Numbered from the stretch's first letter, positions 1 through 9,349 are shown. The stretch is DNA of 64,000 nt from Sinimarinibacterium sp. NLF-5-8 (GCF_010092425.1 NZ_CP048030.1:2429501-2493500), one strand, 5' to 3'. Notes: generated by a model from the letters alone, not told the origin. A program made the numbers and translations.

Positions 1-1
1 C

Positions 2-976
2 GATAAATACCGTTTTGTCAAAACCAAGCTCGACAAGCTTGGCAAAGAAGCCTTTGAAACCCGCCAGGACGGCGGCTGGATTGCCCTGCTGCAACACTAT
101 TTTGTTGCAGCGATCATTCCCGATGCGCGGCAGGCCGGCACTTTTTCTGCGCGGACGCTGGCGAATGGCCCGGTGCCGCAATACATGGCCCAATACGTCG
201 GCCCGGCGCAGAGCATCGAACCCGGCCAAACCGCAGCGTTTGACACCGAACTTTATCTTGGCCCCAAGCTGCAAGACCACGTCAGCCAGGTTGCGCCCGG
301 ATTTGATCTGACGCTCGACTACGGCATTCTCACCCCCATTTCAGAACCGCTGTTCTGGCTGCTCACCAAGCTCCACAACCTGCTGGGCAACTGGGGGCTG
401 GCGATCATTGCGCTGACGCTGCTGGTCAAAGGCGCCATGTTCAAGCTCTCTGAAGCGCAATACCGCTCCATGGCCAAGATGAAAAAGTTTGGCCCGCGCA
501 TTCAGGAAATCAAGGATCGGCATGGCGATGACCGCGAAAAAATGCAAAAAGCCATGATGGATCTGTACAAAAAAGAAGGCTTCAACCCGCTGGCCGGGTG
601 CTGGCCGATGCTGGTGCAGTTCCCCGTCTTTATTGCCCTGTACTGGGTGCTGCTCGAATCGGTCGAACTGCGTCAGGCTCCGTTTGCGCTGTGGCTGCAA
701 GACCTCACCTCGCCCGATCCTTATTTTGTCTTGCCGGTCTTGTTTGGCATTTCCATGTTCATCCAGCAGCGTCTGTCCGGCCATCAGGCCACCGACCCGC
801 TGCAGCAAAAGATCATGAACATCATGCCGATCGGCCTGGCCGTGTTCTTCACCATGTTCCAATCCGGCCTGGTGCTGTACTGGTTCACCTCCAACCTGAT
901 CGGCATCATCCAGCAATGGATCATCACCAAAAAGCTGGAGCATGACGACGCCGTCAAAGCCGCCCATCGGCGCTGA
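2..976 (+). CDS. yidC: Membrane protein insertase YidC, C-terminal part (5' cut by window edge)
   Basis: The reading frame is open from base 2 and ends at TGA 974-976; the start lies left of the window. YidC inserts and folds inner-membrane proteins alone or with SecYEG. The visible part holds the end of the periplasmic domain and then the conserved membrane core. That core has a hydrophobic segment (GNWGLAIIALTLLVKG), the charged cytoplasmic hairpin (KMKKFGPRIQEIKDRHG), the conserved KEGFNPLAGCWPMLVQFPVF stretch and further membrane segments, ending in a short basic tail. mnmE starts 9 bp downstream on the same strand, the usual order near rpmH-rnpA-yidC-mnmE in gammaproteobacteria. Confidence 0.96.
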   Translation, partial: DKYRFVKTKLDKLGKEAFETRQDGGWIALLQHYFVAAIIPDARQAGTFSARTLANGPVPQYMAQYVGPAQSIEPGQTAAFDTELYLGPKLQDHVSQVAPGFDLTLDYGILTPISEPLFWLLTKLHNLLGNWGLAIIALTLLVKGAMFKLSEAQYRSMAKMKKFGPRIQEIKDRHGDDREKMQKAMMDLYKKEGFNPLAGCWPMLVQFPVFIALYWVLLESVELRQAPFALWLQDLTSPDPYFVLPVLFGISMFIQQRLSGHQATDPLQQKIMNIMPIGLAVFFTMFQSGLVLYWFTSNLIGIIQQWIITKKLEHDDAVKAAHRR

Positions 977-985
977 TCAAGCCCG

Positions 986-2347
986 ATGAGTGAGCGCGAC
1001 ACCATCGCCGCCGTCGCCACCGCCCCCGCGCGCGGCGCCGTTGGCATGGTGCGCATCTCCGGCGCGCGCGCGCATGCCATTGCCGAACAAATAGTCGGCA
1101 GCCTGCCGCGCGCGCGCGTTGCCAGCGTGCGCAGCTTCAAGGATCACCAAGGGCAGATCATTGATAGCGGCCTGGTGCTGCGCTTTGACGCCCCCCACTC
1201 CTTTACCGGCGAAAACGTGGTTGAGCTGCAAGGCCACGGCGGCCCGGTCGTCTTGCAGCTTTTGCTCGACGCCGTTTGCCAGGCAGGCGCGCGCCGCGCC
1301 AAGCCCGGCGAGTTTTCCGAGCGCGCGTTTTTAAATGACCGGCTCGATTTGGCCCAGGCCGAAGCCATTGCCGATTTGATTGACGCCAGTACCCGCGATG
1401 CCGCGCGCGCCGCCGTGCGTTCGCTCGACGGCGAGTTTTCCGCGCGCGTCAATAACCTCGCGCGCGAAATCCTCGACTTACGCGTGTTTGTCGAAGGCGC
1501 GCTGGATTTTTCCGACGAAGACATTGACTGGCTCAGCGACGATCGCCTCCATCAGCGCGTGCATGAACTGGCGCAAAACCTGCAAAACCTGCTCACCGCC
1601 GCCGGCCGTGGCCGCCGTCTGCGCGATGGCTTGACGGTCACGCTGACCGGCCAGCCCAATGTCGGCAAATCCACCCTGCTCAATCGGCTTGCCGGAACCG
1701 ACGCCGCCATCGTCACCGACATCCCCGGCACCACCCGCGACATCCTGCGTGAAAATATTGAGATTGACGGCATGCCCATCACCGTCATCGACACCGCCGG
1801 CCTGCGTCCCAGCAACGACCCGGTTGAACAAGAAGGCATCCGCCGCGCGCACAACGCCTTGAATCAAGCCGAACTCGCCCTGTTTCTGATCGACGCGCGC
1901 GCCGGCTTTACCGACCAAGACCGCGCGCTGCTCACCGCCCTGCCCCCTGCCCTGCCGGTGTGGATCATCCACAACAAGATCGACCTCAGCCAAAAAACGC
2001 AAACCCAGGCAAACCCCACAGGCGATGCCGCGCGCGAGCAACACCTTCACATCAGCGCCAAAGCCGGACACGGCATTGCCGATCTGCAACAAAAACTGTG
2101 TGCGTTTGCCGGCCTCGCCCACAACAGCGAAGGCAGCTTCTCCGCGCGCGCGCGCCACGTTCAAGCCCTCCAGCGCTGCCAAAAAGAAGTCGCCCAAGCG
2201 CAAAAGCGCCTGCAAGAAAAAGCCCACGTCGAACTCGCCGCCGAAGACCTCCGCCACGCCCACGACGCCTTGGGCGAAATCACCGGCAAAATCAAATCCG
2301 ACGATCTGCTGGGCGAGATATTCAGCCGGTTTTGTATTGGCAAGTAA
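986..2347 (+). CDS. mnmE: tRNA uridine-5-carboxymethylaminomethyl modification GTPase MnmE
   Basis: This 453-aa protein has the usual MnmE (TrmE) length and layout. The N-terminal formyl-tetrahydrofolate-binding domain begins MSERDTIAAVATAPARGAVG. A helical domain surrounds an inserted G domain with P-loop GQPNVGKST near residues 220-228, then GTTRD, DTAG and NKID. The C-terminus ends in the family motif FCIGK, which contains the catalytic cysteine. With MnmG it modifies wobble uridine 34 in certain tRNAs. It lies 9 bp after yidC and is probably cotranscribed with it. The sequence is rich in GCGCGC tracts, like the other core genes in the window. Confidence 0.97.
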   Translation: MSERDTIAAVATAPARGAVGMVRISGARAHAIAEQIVGSLPRARVASVRSFKDHQGQIIDSGLVLRFDAPHSFTGENVVELQGHGGPVVLQLLLDAVCQAGARRAKPGEFSERAFLNDRLDLAQAEAIADLIDASTRDAARAAVRSLDGEFSARVNNLAREILDLRVFVEGALDFSDEDIDWLSDDRLHQRVHELAQNLQNLLTAAGRGRRLRDGLTVTLTGQPNVGKSTLLNRLAGTDAAIVTDIPGTTRDILRENIEIDGMPITVIDTAGLRPSNDPVEQEGIRRAHNALNQAELALFLIDARAGFTDQDRALLTALPPALPVWIIHNKIDLSQKTQTQANPTGDAAREQHLHISAKAGHGIADLQQKLCAFAGLAHNSEGSFSARARHVQALQRCQKEVAQAQKRLQEKAHVELAAEDLRHAHDALGEITGKIKSDDLLGEIFSRFCIGK

Positions 2348-2408
2348 GCCCCTGCCCAAATCCCCCCGGTATCAACAAATGCTGACAAATCAGTGATTGT
2401 TGGAGTAT

Positions 2409-2489
2409 TCATTGTGCGCAGCGCAGGCGCCTGTTAAACGATTCGACGTAGGTGTTCTGATTAGCCTTTTCAGGCTTGATCTGTCGAAG
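2409..2489 (-). pseudogene. Fossil of an IS3-family transposase (OrfB) in the mnmE-cas3 gap
   Basis: In the 339-bp gap between mnmE and cas3, the minus strand encodes about 23 residues including KANQNTYVESFNRRLR, followed by CAQ and a stop. This matches the conserved region around the catalytic Glu of IS3-family OrfB (typically QNA-x-ESFN-x-RLR). I see no other part of the transposase and no inverted repeats, so it is a short remnant. It belongs to a different IS3 lineage from the two larger elements in the window. The rest of the gap (2348-2408, 2509-2650) shows no gene. Confidence 0.6.
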
Positions 2490-2508
2490 CATGCTGTGCC
2501 TAGCATGC
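2489..2508. other. Perfect 7-bp inverted repeat
   Basis: GCATGCT (2489-2495) and AGCATGC (2502-2508) flank a 6-nt loop, at the edge of the IS3 fossil. No T-run follows on either strand, so I do not call it an intrinsic terminator. Its role is unknown. Confidence 0.4.
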
Positions 2509-2650
2509 GCAAAAGAAGGTGGCTTCTGCAATCCCATCTGACGGCACTCGGTGCGTTGCTATCTGTTCCCCATGACTGTGCCAAGCAGAAGCAGACCGCG
2601 TGATCCGGCGCTTTTAGCTCACTTTTCCAGAAGGCGGATTCAAAACACTT

Positions 2651-2700
2651 TTTATCGTTGCGTGTAATCGTGCTATAGAGAGGCGAATGATTGGGGGAGA
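2651..2700 (+). promoter_or_regulatory. Weak candidate promoter and RBS of the cas operon
   Basis: TTTATC (2651-2656) and TATAGA (2674-2679) are 17 bp apart and resemble weak -35/-10 boxes. A purine-rich GGGGGAGA at 2693-2700 lies inside the ATG-initiated frame and is well placed to serve an in-frame GTG at 2705. This makes the exact cas3 start uncertain (ATG 2687 or GTG 2705). Confidence 0.3.
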
Positions 2701-3983
2701 TGCTGTGCTGCCAAGAAAAAAGGCATCCAACGCGGCTGCTATTGAGTCCATTGACTACGCCCAGTGTCCGGCGAAAACGTGGCTCAGAGAGGATGGGAAA
2801 ACCCAACTGGGGCGAACGGTTATTGAGCATTGTCAGATTGTGGGCGAAGTCGCGCGCGCGATGATCGCGCGGTATCCACAGACATTACAGGCGCGGCTGT
2901 TTCCAGACGATGCGGCGTTTGCGGCTGCGAGTCATGACATTGGTAAGGTCAGTCCGTTTTTTGTGGAAAAACTACTGCGCGCGTGCAGTCCAGAGCATCA
3001 AACTTTGGCAACACTTGGCGTTAATCCAGCGCTTGAAAAAGATTGGGGTGGTCATGCGGGCGTCAGCCAAGTGGCGGCCGCAGCAATGAACGCCCCTGAA
3101 TGGGTTCCGCAGATTCTGGGGCAACACCACGGATTTACCCCGCCCCTTTCGGGACGGCGCGCCGATGCCGAAGTGTTTGGAGGCGTGGCCTGGCAAGAAC
3201 AGCGGGATGCCTTGGTTAAAGACTTAAAGCAGCGGCTGAAAATGGATTGGCCAGAGATTGCCTCGGTTGAACAAGCACGATTGGTTGCCGGGCTGACTTC
3301 AGTGGCCGATTGGATTGGGTCTGGGCGGTTTTTTGAAAACCCTAACCAGCCTTGGCAAGCAAGCATTGCACAGGCATTGGATGACGCAGGGTTTATTCAG
3401 CCGCGCTACCGCGCGGGGTTGAGCTTTTCGCAGGTATTTGGCTTTGACCCAAGACCGGCACAAGTCCAGCTCATTGATGCTGCACAGTCACCGGGTGTTT
3501 ACGTCTTGGAAGCCCCGATGGGGATGGGTAAAACCGAAGCGGCACTTTATGTCGCTTACCAAATGCTGGAAAAAGGAGAAGCCAGCGGTGTTTATTTCGC
3601 CCTGCCGACGCAACTCACCTCAAACAAAATCTATCAGCGTTTCAATGATTTTTTGAGCGCTGTATTACATCCAGATGACACTCACCGCGCGCTGTTGTTG
3701 CATGGTTCTGCGTGGTTGCTCGATACCGAAATGGGGGAAGAAGGGCGTCCTGGTGGCGCATGGTTTAATCACGCCAAACGAGGGCTGTTAGCGCCTTTTG
3801 CTGTAGGAACAATTGACCAGGCATTGATGGCAGCGATGCACGTCAAACATGGTTTTGTGCGCGCGTTTGGCTTGGCAGGCAAGGTTGTGATCCTTGATGA
3901 AGTGCACAGTTATGATGCCTACACCGGTACGCTGCTGGATGCATTGGTTCATTTGCTTCGGCGCTTGCATTGCACCGTCATTA
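2687..3983 (+). pseudogene. cas3: CRISPR-associated helicase/nuclease Cas3, 5' fragment (split by IS)
   Basis: Cas3 is the HD-nuclease and SF2 helicase recruited by Cascade to degrade targets. This fragment carries the HD nuclease domain (ASHDIGK near residues 81-87, GQHHGF further on) and the first helicase lobe with Walker A APMGMGKT (about 277-284) and DEVH (about 404-407). An IS3-family element interrupts the gene after codon 432, in motif III. The frame then runs into IS sequence and stops at 4081. Removing 3984-5285 plus one TTA copy joins this exactly in frame to the fragment at 5289, giving VIILSATLN and an 869-aa protein of normal type I-E Cas3 length. The gene is therefore a recent insertional pseudogene. 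The start may be GTG 2705 instead. Confidence 0.93.
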
Positions 3984-4022
3984 TGACCTTGCCCCTGTTT
4001 CGTGTAGCTCTTAACCCACGGT

Positions 4023-4892
4023 TCACGCGGCCTTTTTACGCTGTGCCTCGTACCAGCGCTGCTCGTACTGCATCGGGCTGAGGTAGCCCAGCGACGAATG
4101 CAGCCTGCGGTGATTGTAGAAGGCCATCCAGTCCATCACCGCCTGCCTGGCCTGCTCACGGGTAGCGAATTTGCACCCATGTACGCTGGCTGTTTTCAGC
4201 CGACCCCAGAAGCTCTCGGTCGGTGCGTTGTCCCAGCAGTTCCCCTTTCTGCTCATCGATGAACGCATGCCCCAGTCCTTCAAGGCATCCTGGAACTCAT
4301 GGCTGCAATACTGGCTGCCCCGGTCGCTGTGGAATATCAGTCCAGGAGGTGGCCTGCGGCGCCACCACGCCATGGCCAGCGCGTCCTTGACCAGGCTGGC
4401 CTGCATGTGCGGCTGCAGGCTCCAACCCACCACCTGACGGTTGAACAGGTCGATGACCGCAGCCAGGTACAGCCAGCCCTCGTCGGTTTGGATGTAGGTG
4501 ATGTCGCCACTCCACAGCTGGTTGGGCGCCTCGGGGTTAAAGCGCCGCTGTACCAAGTCGGGCGCCACCGGCAGGCTGTGGCGGCTGTCGGTAGTCACCA
4601 CGAACTTGCGTTTGGTCTTGGCCCTGATGCCGTGCTGCTGCATGAGCTTGCGCACCCGGTCCTTGCCCACCCGGATGCCCCGGGCCAGCAGTTCCTTGTG
4701 CATGCGGGGCCAGCCGTATTCCCCCTTCACCTCGGCGTGGATGGCGCGCATGTACGCCAGCAGGGCTTCGTCGCTGTGACGCCGGGCAGGTCCACCGTGG
4801 CCAGACTCACGCCGGCGTAGCCAGTTGAAGTACCCGCTTGCGCTGACCTCCAGCACCCCGCAGGACACACTCACCGGGTACAGCTTTCTCAT
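4023..4892 (-). CDS. IS3-family transposase OrfB (DDE integrase core)
   Basis: This 289-aa catalytic half of an IS3-family transposase has an N-terminal HTH_21-like region (YGWPRMHKELLARGIRVGKDRV). The rve integrase core follows with the DDE triad in WSGDITYI, IFHSDRGSQY and NAPTESFWGRLK. The C-terminal YNHRRLHSSLGYLSPMQYE is typical. Its ATG overlaps the TGA of orfA (ATGA), and its frame is -1 relative to orfA. The working transposase is therefore expected to be an OrfAB fusion made by programmed frameshifting. Nothing looks broken. Confidence 0.95.
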   Translation of the reverse strand: MRKLYPVSVSCGVLEVSASGYFNWLRRRESGHGGPARRHSDEALLAYMRAIHAEVKGEYGWPRMHKELLARGIRVGKDRVRKLMQQHGIRAKTKRKFVVTTDSRHSLPVAPDLVQRRFNPEAPNQLWSGDITYIQTDEGWLYLAAVIDLFNRQVVGWSLQPHMQASLVKDALAMAWWRRRPPPGLIFHSDRGSQYCSHEFQDALKDWGMRSSMSRKGNCWDNAPTESFWGRLKTASVHGCKFATREQARQAVMDWMAFYNHRRLHSSLGYLSPMQYEQRWYEAQRKKAA

Positions 4893-5221
4893 TTGGTGAA
4901 TCCAGGCGTACCTCGCAGCGTGTCCTGCGCGAAGTACGCCGCGGCTTTTTTTGCGATGTCGCGCTCCATGCGAAGGCGAGCATTCTCTGCACGCAACCGG
5001 GCTATCTCCATCTGCTCGGGCGAAACCTGGATGCTCTTGTCTCCACCGCCCGCACCGTCCAATTCTCCCTTGGCTGACAGCCGTACCCAGTTGCCCAGGC
5101 TCGCTTTGGGAATGCCCAGTACCTTGGCCACCACCGCAATCGCCTGACCCGAGCGGACCTGCCGAACAGCCTCCTGCTTGAACTCTCGCGTGTACTGCGC
5201 ACGCACCTGCTTGTCACTCAT
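4889..5221 (-). CDS. IS3-family transposase OrfA (helix-turn-helix, leucine zipper)
   Basis: This 110-aa HTH_Tnp_1 protein begins MSDKQVRAQYTREFKQEAVRQV and has a helix-turn-helix near residues 20-45. A C-terminal heptad-like segment (EIARLRAENARLRMERDIAKK) is suited to multimerisation with OrfB. I chose ATG 5221 because an AAGGAG lies 7 nt upstream; an upstream in-frame ATG at 5251 lacks one. It ends at the ATGA overlap with orfB, after the A7 slippery tract. Confidence 0.92.
   Translation of the reverse strand: MSDKQVRAQYTREFKQEAVRQVRSGQAIAVVAKVLGIPKASLGNWVRLSAKGELDGAGGGDKSIQVSPEQMEIARLRAENARLRMERDIAKKAAAYFAQDTLRGTPGFTK
4946..4952 (-). other. Probable -1 programmed frameshift site (A7) of the IS
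   Basis: On the minus strand the orfA codons GCA AAA AAA GCC form a seven-A run. Slipping back one base joins orfA to the open frame leading into orfB (reading ...RYAWIHQMRKLYPV). A-tract slippage is the standard way IS3 elements make OrfAB. Confidence 0.7.
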
Positions 5222-5288
5222 CTCTGAACTCCTTGTCGGTATTTTCAACAAGGGTTAAGAACTCCAGTTTTCAGGGGCAACCTCATTA

Positions 5289-6601
5289 TTCTCAGCGCAA
5301 CTTTGAACCGAGCACGTCGCCAAGAGCTATTGGGTGCAAAAGTGGATACGCAAGCCTACCCACTCATTACCGCGATGGCGCACAGCCAAGCACCACAAGA
5401 GCTTCCGGTTATTGCTGAACTCTCTCGTCAAACGGTGCGTGTACAGCTTCAACCCAATGACCAAACTGCGCTAGAACAAGCGCTTGCACGCGCGGAGCAA
5501 GGTCAGCAAGTTTTGTGGGTTGAAAATACGGTTAAGGAAGCACAAAGCCGTTATTTGGATTTAGCTGCGCGCGCAGCGGAATTGAATATTGAGTGTGGGC
5601 TACTTCACTCACGTTTTACGGCCGTTGACCGCGCCAGACTTGAAGCCTATTGGGTGGATGCATTTGGTAAACCGGGCTGGCAGCATCGCAGTGCGCGTGG
5701 CCGGATATTGGTTGGCACACAAGTGTTGGAACAATCACTGGATATTGATGCCGACTTTATTGTTAGCCGCTTTGCCCCAACCGATATGTTGCTACAGCGC
5801 CTGGGACGGTTATGGCGACATACACAAACACCGCGCGTGCGGGGTGCCGAGTGTGAAGCGTGGCTGCTGGCGCCTGATTTAGCACAAGCAATTCAAAATC
5901 CTATTGCCGAGTTTGGAGCCACCGCGCATGTTTATAGCGCCTATGTTTTGTGCCGCAGCCTGCAAGTTTGGCAAACACGACAGCAGCTTTATTTGCCCGA
6001 TGATATTCGGAGCTTGATTGAAGCAACCTACGCCGAACAACAAGAAACCGCAGAAATGGCGCGCTGGCTTGATGAGCTAGAAAATGGCACACGGCAGCGT
6101 AAAGGCCGCCAAGCACTGCGCCAGCTCGCGCGAATTGGTTTGGCTTTAGATGGGAAAACGCTACCTGAAAGCCAAGTCCAAACCCGCTATAGCGAAGCCG
6201 ATACTTTTGATGTTTTGATTCTGCGCAACTTGCAGTTGCTTAAAGAACAGCAAAGCAGTTGCCTTGTATTGCTCGATGGGCAAGAGGTGATATTGCCGTG
6301 GCAGCGGCACCGGCTTTCTAAGCTGCAATGGAAGAAATTAACGGCAACGCTAATGCGCCAACTGGTTTCGATCAGACCTAGTGAAGCACCTGCTGCCACT
6401 GCGCCTGGTGTGCTTGAAAAATATGGGCTGCAACATTGTTTTTATTTAGGCAGCCGTGACTGGCAAGATGATGAAAGCCTGTTGCGTATTGCGTTGGTAG
6501 ACCAAGCGGCGATGCTTCATGGTCTGCACGGCAGTGCCGCGCATGACAAAGCAACCTTAGAGTATCGAACGGATTTAGGTTATAGATTCATCAAATCATG
6601 A
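5289..6601 (+). pseudogene. cas3: CRISPR-associated helicase/nuclease Cas3, 3' fragment
   Basis: This fragment continues cas3 after the IS. It opens with the end of motif III (ILSATLNRARRQ) and carries the second helicase lobe, with GTQVLEQSLDIDADFIVSRF (motif V) and LLQRLGRLWRH (motif VI). The Cas3 C-terminal domain follows. It has no good start of its own; TTG 5303 is the first possible initiation codon in frame. Its TGA overlaps the cse1 ATG, so the original operon coupling is preserved. Without the HD domain and Walker A it cannot act as Cas3, even if translated. Confidence 0.92.
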
Positions 6602-8112
6602 CAAAAGATATAGCGATGCAAAACCACTACAACCTTATTGATGAACCATGGATCCCCATTGCCGACCAAGGACGCGTGAGCTTGCACCGGCTTTTTAACG
6701 ATCCCACCTTGCGCGCGCTGGGCGGCAATCCGGTGCAAAAAATGGCCGTGATGAAACTTCTGCTGGCGATTGCACAAAGTGCTTATACCCCAGCGGATCA
6801 TCAACAGTGGCAAAAACTCGGTGTAAAAGGGCTTGCCGAAAAATGCCAACAGTATTTGCAGCACTGGCACCATGCGTTTTATCTATATGGTGAGCAGCCT
6901 TTTTTGCAAATGCCGCAAATTCAAAAAGCGGCAGAACAAAGCTATGGTACAGTTCAGCCCGAAATTGCAACTGGCAACACAACCGTACTCAACCAGAGTC
7001 AAGTCGAGCGCGTTTTAGACGATGCAGATAGAGCCATGCTGATTGTTGTACTGCCTGGCTTTGCGCTGGGCGGGAAAAAGACCGACAACAGTATCACTTT
7101 AAGTACTGGATATACTGGCAAGCAAAACGATAAGGGCAAGCCATCAACTGGCAAGCCCGGTCCGGCGGTCGCCCATATGGGTTTATTACACAACGTGCTG
7201 ATAGGCCAAAATATCTGGCAAAGCCTTTGGCTTAATTTATTAGCGCAGGAGCAGATTGAAAACAGCCAACGCTACTCAGGCGGTGTTGGTTGCCCGCCAT
7301 GGGAAAAAATGCCTCAAGGTGAAGATTGCCCTGTTGCACGCGCGCTCAAAAACAGCCTTATGGGGCGTCTGATTCCGCTAAGTCGCTTTGTTTTACTCGC
7401 AGATCAGTGCATACATTACTCAGAAGGGATCGCGCACGCTAATTATAAAGATGGGCAGTGTGATCCTTCTGTTGCCGTAAACTGGGCGGGAAAAGAGCCG
7501 AAAGCACTGTGGTGCAATCCAGATAAAAGGCCGTGGCGAGAGCTCACCGCATTGCTGAGCTTTATTTCGCAACAGCAAAGCTCAGGGTTTGAATGCTTGC
7601 AAATCACGGCAGGTTTAACGCGCGCGACACAGGCAGTCGAAACCTTTGCGCTATGGTCTGGTGGCCTACGCGTGAGTAGTAACGCGGGCGAACAGTACGC
7701 ATCTGGCGGTGATGATTTTGTCGAATCACAACTCTGGCTATATAGCGAAACGCTTGGAGAGATTTGGTTTGCCCAAATCAAGTCTGAAATGGCAGAGCTA
7801 GATGAACTTGCCAAATCACTCTATGGACGAGTGATGGGTTATTTCAAAGAGCAATTGGTTGATGGGAAAAACCAAGCTGCACTAGCCACACAAATGTATT
7901 GGCAGCTCTGTGAACGTGATTTTCAGCAGTTACTGGATCATTGCGGACAAGATGCACAAAGCCAAAGCATCCGTAAAACACTACGGACTCACTTTGCCCG
8001 CTATGTGCAACAGTCCTACGATCATTACTGCCCCAAACAAACTGCGCGACAACTCGATGCCTGGGCAAAGTGCCGCCCCAATCTCACAAGCTATGTTGCA
8101 CAAGAAGGCTAA
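6598..8112 (+). CDS. casA: Type I-E Cascade large subunit Cse1 (Cas8e/CasA)
   Basis: This 504-aa protein matches Cse1 in length and in its N-terminal signature YNLIDEPWIPI. Cse1 recognises the PAM, starts R-loop formation and recruits Cas3. Its ATG overlaps the cas3 stop (ATGA); a second in-frame ATG at 6616 is possible, just before the conserved core. It is intact, although its expected partner Cas3 is interrupted upstream. The IS in cas3 could reduce transcription here. Confidence 0.93.
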   Translation: MTKDIAMQNHYNLIDEPWIPIADQGRVSLHRLFNDPTLRALGGNPVQKMAVMKLLLAIAQSAYTPADHQQWQKLGVKGLAEKCQQYLQHWHHAFYLYGEQPFLQMPQIQKAAEQSYGTVQPEIATGNTTVLNQSQVERVLDDADRAMLIVVLPGFALGGKKTDNSITLSTGYTGKQNDKGKPSTGKPGPAVAHMGLLHNVLIGQNIWQSLWLNLLAQEQIENSQRYSGGVGCPPWEKMPQGEDCPVARALKNSLMGRLIPLSRFVLLADQCIHYSEGIAHANYKDGQCDPSVAVNWAGKEPKALWCNPDKRPWRELTALLSFISQQQSSGFECLQITAGLTRATQAVETFALWSGGLRVSSNAGEQYASGGDDFVESQLWLYSETLGEIWFAQIKSEMAELDELAKSLYGRVMGYFKEQLVDGKNQAALATQMYWQLCERDFQQLLDHCGQDAQSQSIRKTLRTHFARYVQQSYDHYCPKQTARQLDAWAKCRPNLTSYVAQEG

Positions 8113-8186
8113 AAGGACACGATCAGCATCTGTAAAAAATTGCAGCAGTATTTGAATAAAACATAACATTAAGGAGCACAACGAAG

Positions 8187-8708
8187 GTGGACGAAGCACA
8201 AAAACCAGTTTCACCAGAGCACTTTGTCAACAGCGTGATCGCGCGCTGTGAAAAAGATAAAGGACTTGCCGCGCGCTTACGCCGGGCAGATAACCCTGCA
8301 ACCGAATACCAAAGCTGGGAAGTGCTGGCTGATTACAACATTAATCTGGAATGGGAAAACCAACGGCTACCGTTTGCCACCATTGCGGCCAATATCGCCA
8401 AAAGTAAGGCACGGCAAAATGGCGGCTTAAATCTGGGGCAAGCAATCGCCGCAGCGTACCCTGAGGGTAACCAAAGCGATCAAGCCAAGGCTCGACTGCG
8501 CCGCCTGCTGGCTTGTGAAGAACTAGATGAGCTATGCCGTATTTTGCGGCCATTGCTAACGTTGGTGGATAGTCGCGTTGCGCCGCCTATTGACTACATT
8601 CGCTTACTGCGCCAATTGCTTTACTTTTATCATGACAAGCAAAATATCAAAGCACAGTGGGCACAAGAGTTTTATCGCCACAAAAAACAAGTAGAGGCGC
8701 CGCAATGA
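8187..8708 (+). CDS. casB: Type I-E Cascade small subunit Cse2 (Cas11/CasB)
   Basis: This 173-aa, mainly helical protein has the Cse2 pattern (SWEVLADYNINLEWENQRLPFATIAANIA near the start, then ARLRRLLACEELDELCRILRPLL). Cse2 dimers form the belly of Cascade and stabilise the R-loop. I chose GTG 8187 because AAGGAG at 8171-8176 lies 10 nt upstream. A 74-bp gap separates it from cse1. Its stop overlaps the cas6e start (ATGA). Confidence 0.9.
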   Translation: MDEAQKPVSPEHFVNSVIARCEKDKGLAARLRRADNPATEYQSWEVLADYNINLEWENQRLPFATIAANIAKSKARQNGGLNLGQAIAAAYPEGNQSDQAKARLRRLLACEELDELCRILRPLLTLVDSRVAPPIDYIRLLRQLLYFYHDKQNIKAQWAQEFYRHKKQVEAPQ

Positions 8709-9349
8709 GCTTGATTGCCAGCGTTCTGAGCCTAAAGCGTGCCGATATTCGGGCATTACGCATAACCGACCTCTACTCTTGGCATCGAGTGGTTTATGGC
8801 CTGTATCCTGATGTGCGCGATGATGCCACCAAACTAGCAAGCGCCTCCAGCGGTATTTTATGGGCCGATCACGGCGGCAATTTTCACCAACGCAAAATCT
8901 TGTTATTAGCTGATCGTATGCCACAAAGCCAAGCAGAAGGAGGGTACGGCGAAGTTATTAGCAAGCCTATTTCTGATCAATTTTTAACACACTCACATTA
9001 CCGTTTTACAGTCATCATCAACCCCACATTACGAGATTCTGCCAGCGGCAAGCGTCTTCCCATAAAGGGGCGAGAAAACGTTGCGCAATGGTTTATGCAG
9101 CGCGCGCCCACCGCATGGGGGTTTTGTGTGGATAATAAAACCTTACAAGTTGAACGTATCAATGTTCAGCAATTCATAGCCAAAGCGCAGCAAACAATTA
9201 CCTTATCGCAAGCCACGGTAACAGGGCAATTGCAAGTGACCGACCGTGTGCGCTTTGAGCACAGCTTTGCGCAGGGGATTGGTCGTGGTCGTAGTTTTGG
9301 CTGCGGTCTGCTGCAAATTGCCCCGATTAGTGAAAATCCATTTGCCTGA
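8705..9349 (+). CDS. casE: CRISPR pre-crRNA endoribonuclease Cas6e (CasE/Cse3)
   Basis: This 214-aa RAMP endonuclease cuts pre-crRNA at the base of each repeat hairpin and stays bound to the 3' stem. A histidine near residue 27 (LYSWHRVVYGLYP) aligns with the catalytic His of CasE, and the C-terminal glycine-rich loop reads GIGRGRSFGCGLL. I preferred ATG 8705, which overlaps the cse2 stop, over an upstream in-frame ATG at 8657. The gene sits before cas7e and cas5e, whereas in the E. coli order it follows them. Confidence 0.92.
   Translation: MSLIASVLSLKRADIRALRITDLYSWHRVVYGLYPDVRDDATKLASASSGILWADHGGNFHQRKILLLADRMPQSQAEGGYGEVISKPISDQFLTHSHYRFTVIINPTLRDSASGKRLPIKGRENVAQWFMQRAPTAWGFCVDNKTLQVERINVQQFIAKAQQTITLSQATVTGQLQVTDRVRFEHSFAQGIGRGRSFGCGLLQIAPISENPFA

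Larger units (their letters stand above)
3984..5285 (-). mobile_element. IS3-family insertion sequence, complete, inserted in cas3
   Basis: The 1,302-bp element begins TGACCTTGCCCCTG and ends with the near-complement CAGGGGCAACCTCA. The imperfect terminal repeats extend inward through a shared CTTAACCC stretch. It is flanked by a 3-bp direct repeat TTA (3981-3983 and 5286-5288), typical of IS3-family transposition. It carries orfA and orfB on the minus strand, opposite to the cas genes. All parts look intact, so it is probably active or recently was. Its first 14 bases are identical to the left end of the defective element at 47622. Confidence 0.93.

Noticed and set aside
3986-5283. ACCT direct repeats at the IS in cas3 as a 4-bp target duplication
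   Set aside because: Using them leaves cas3 out of frame. The ends TGACC...GGTCA-like with a 3-bp TTA duplication extend the terminal repeats and restore the frame exactly.
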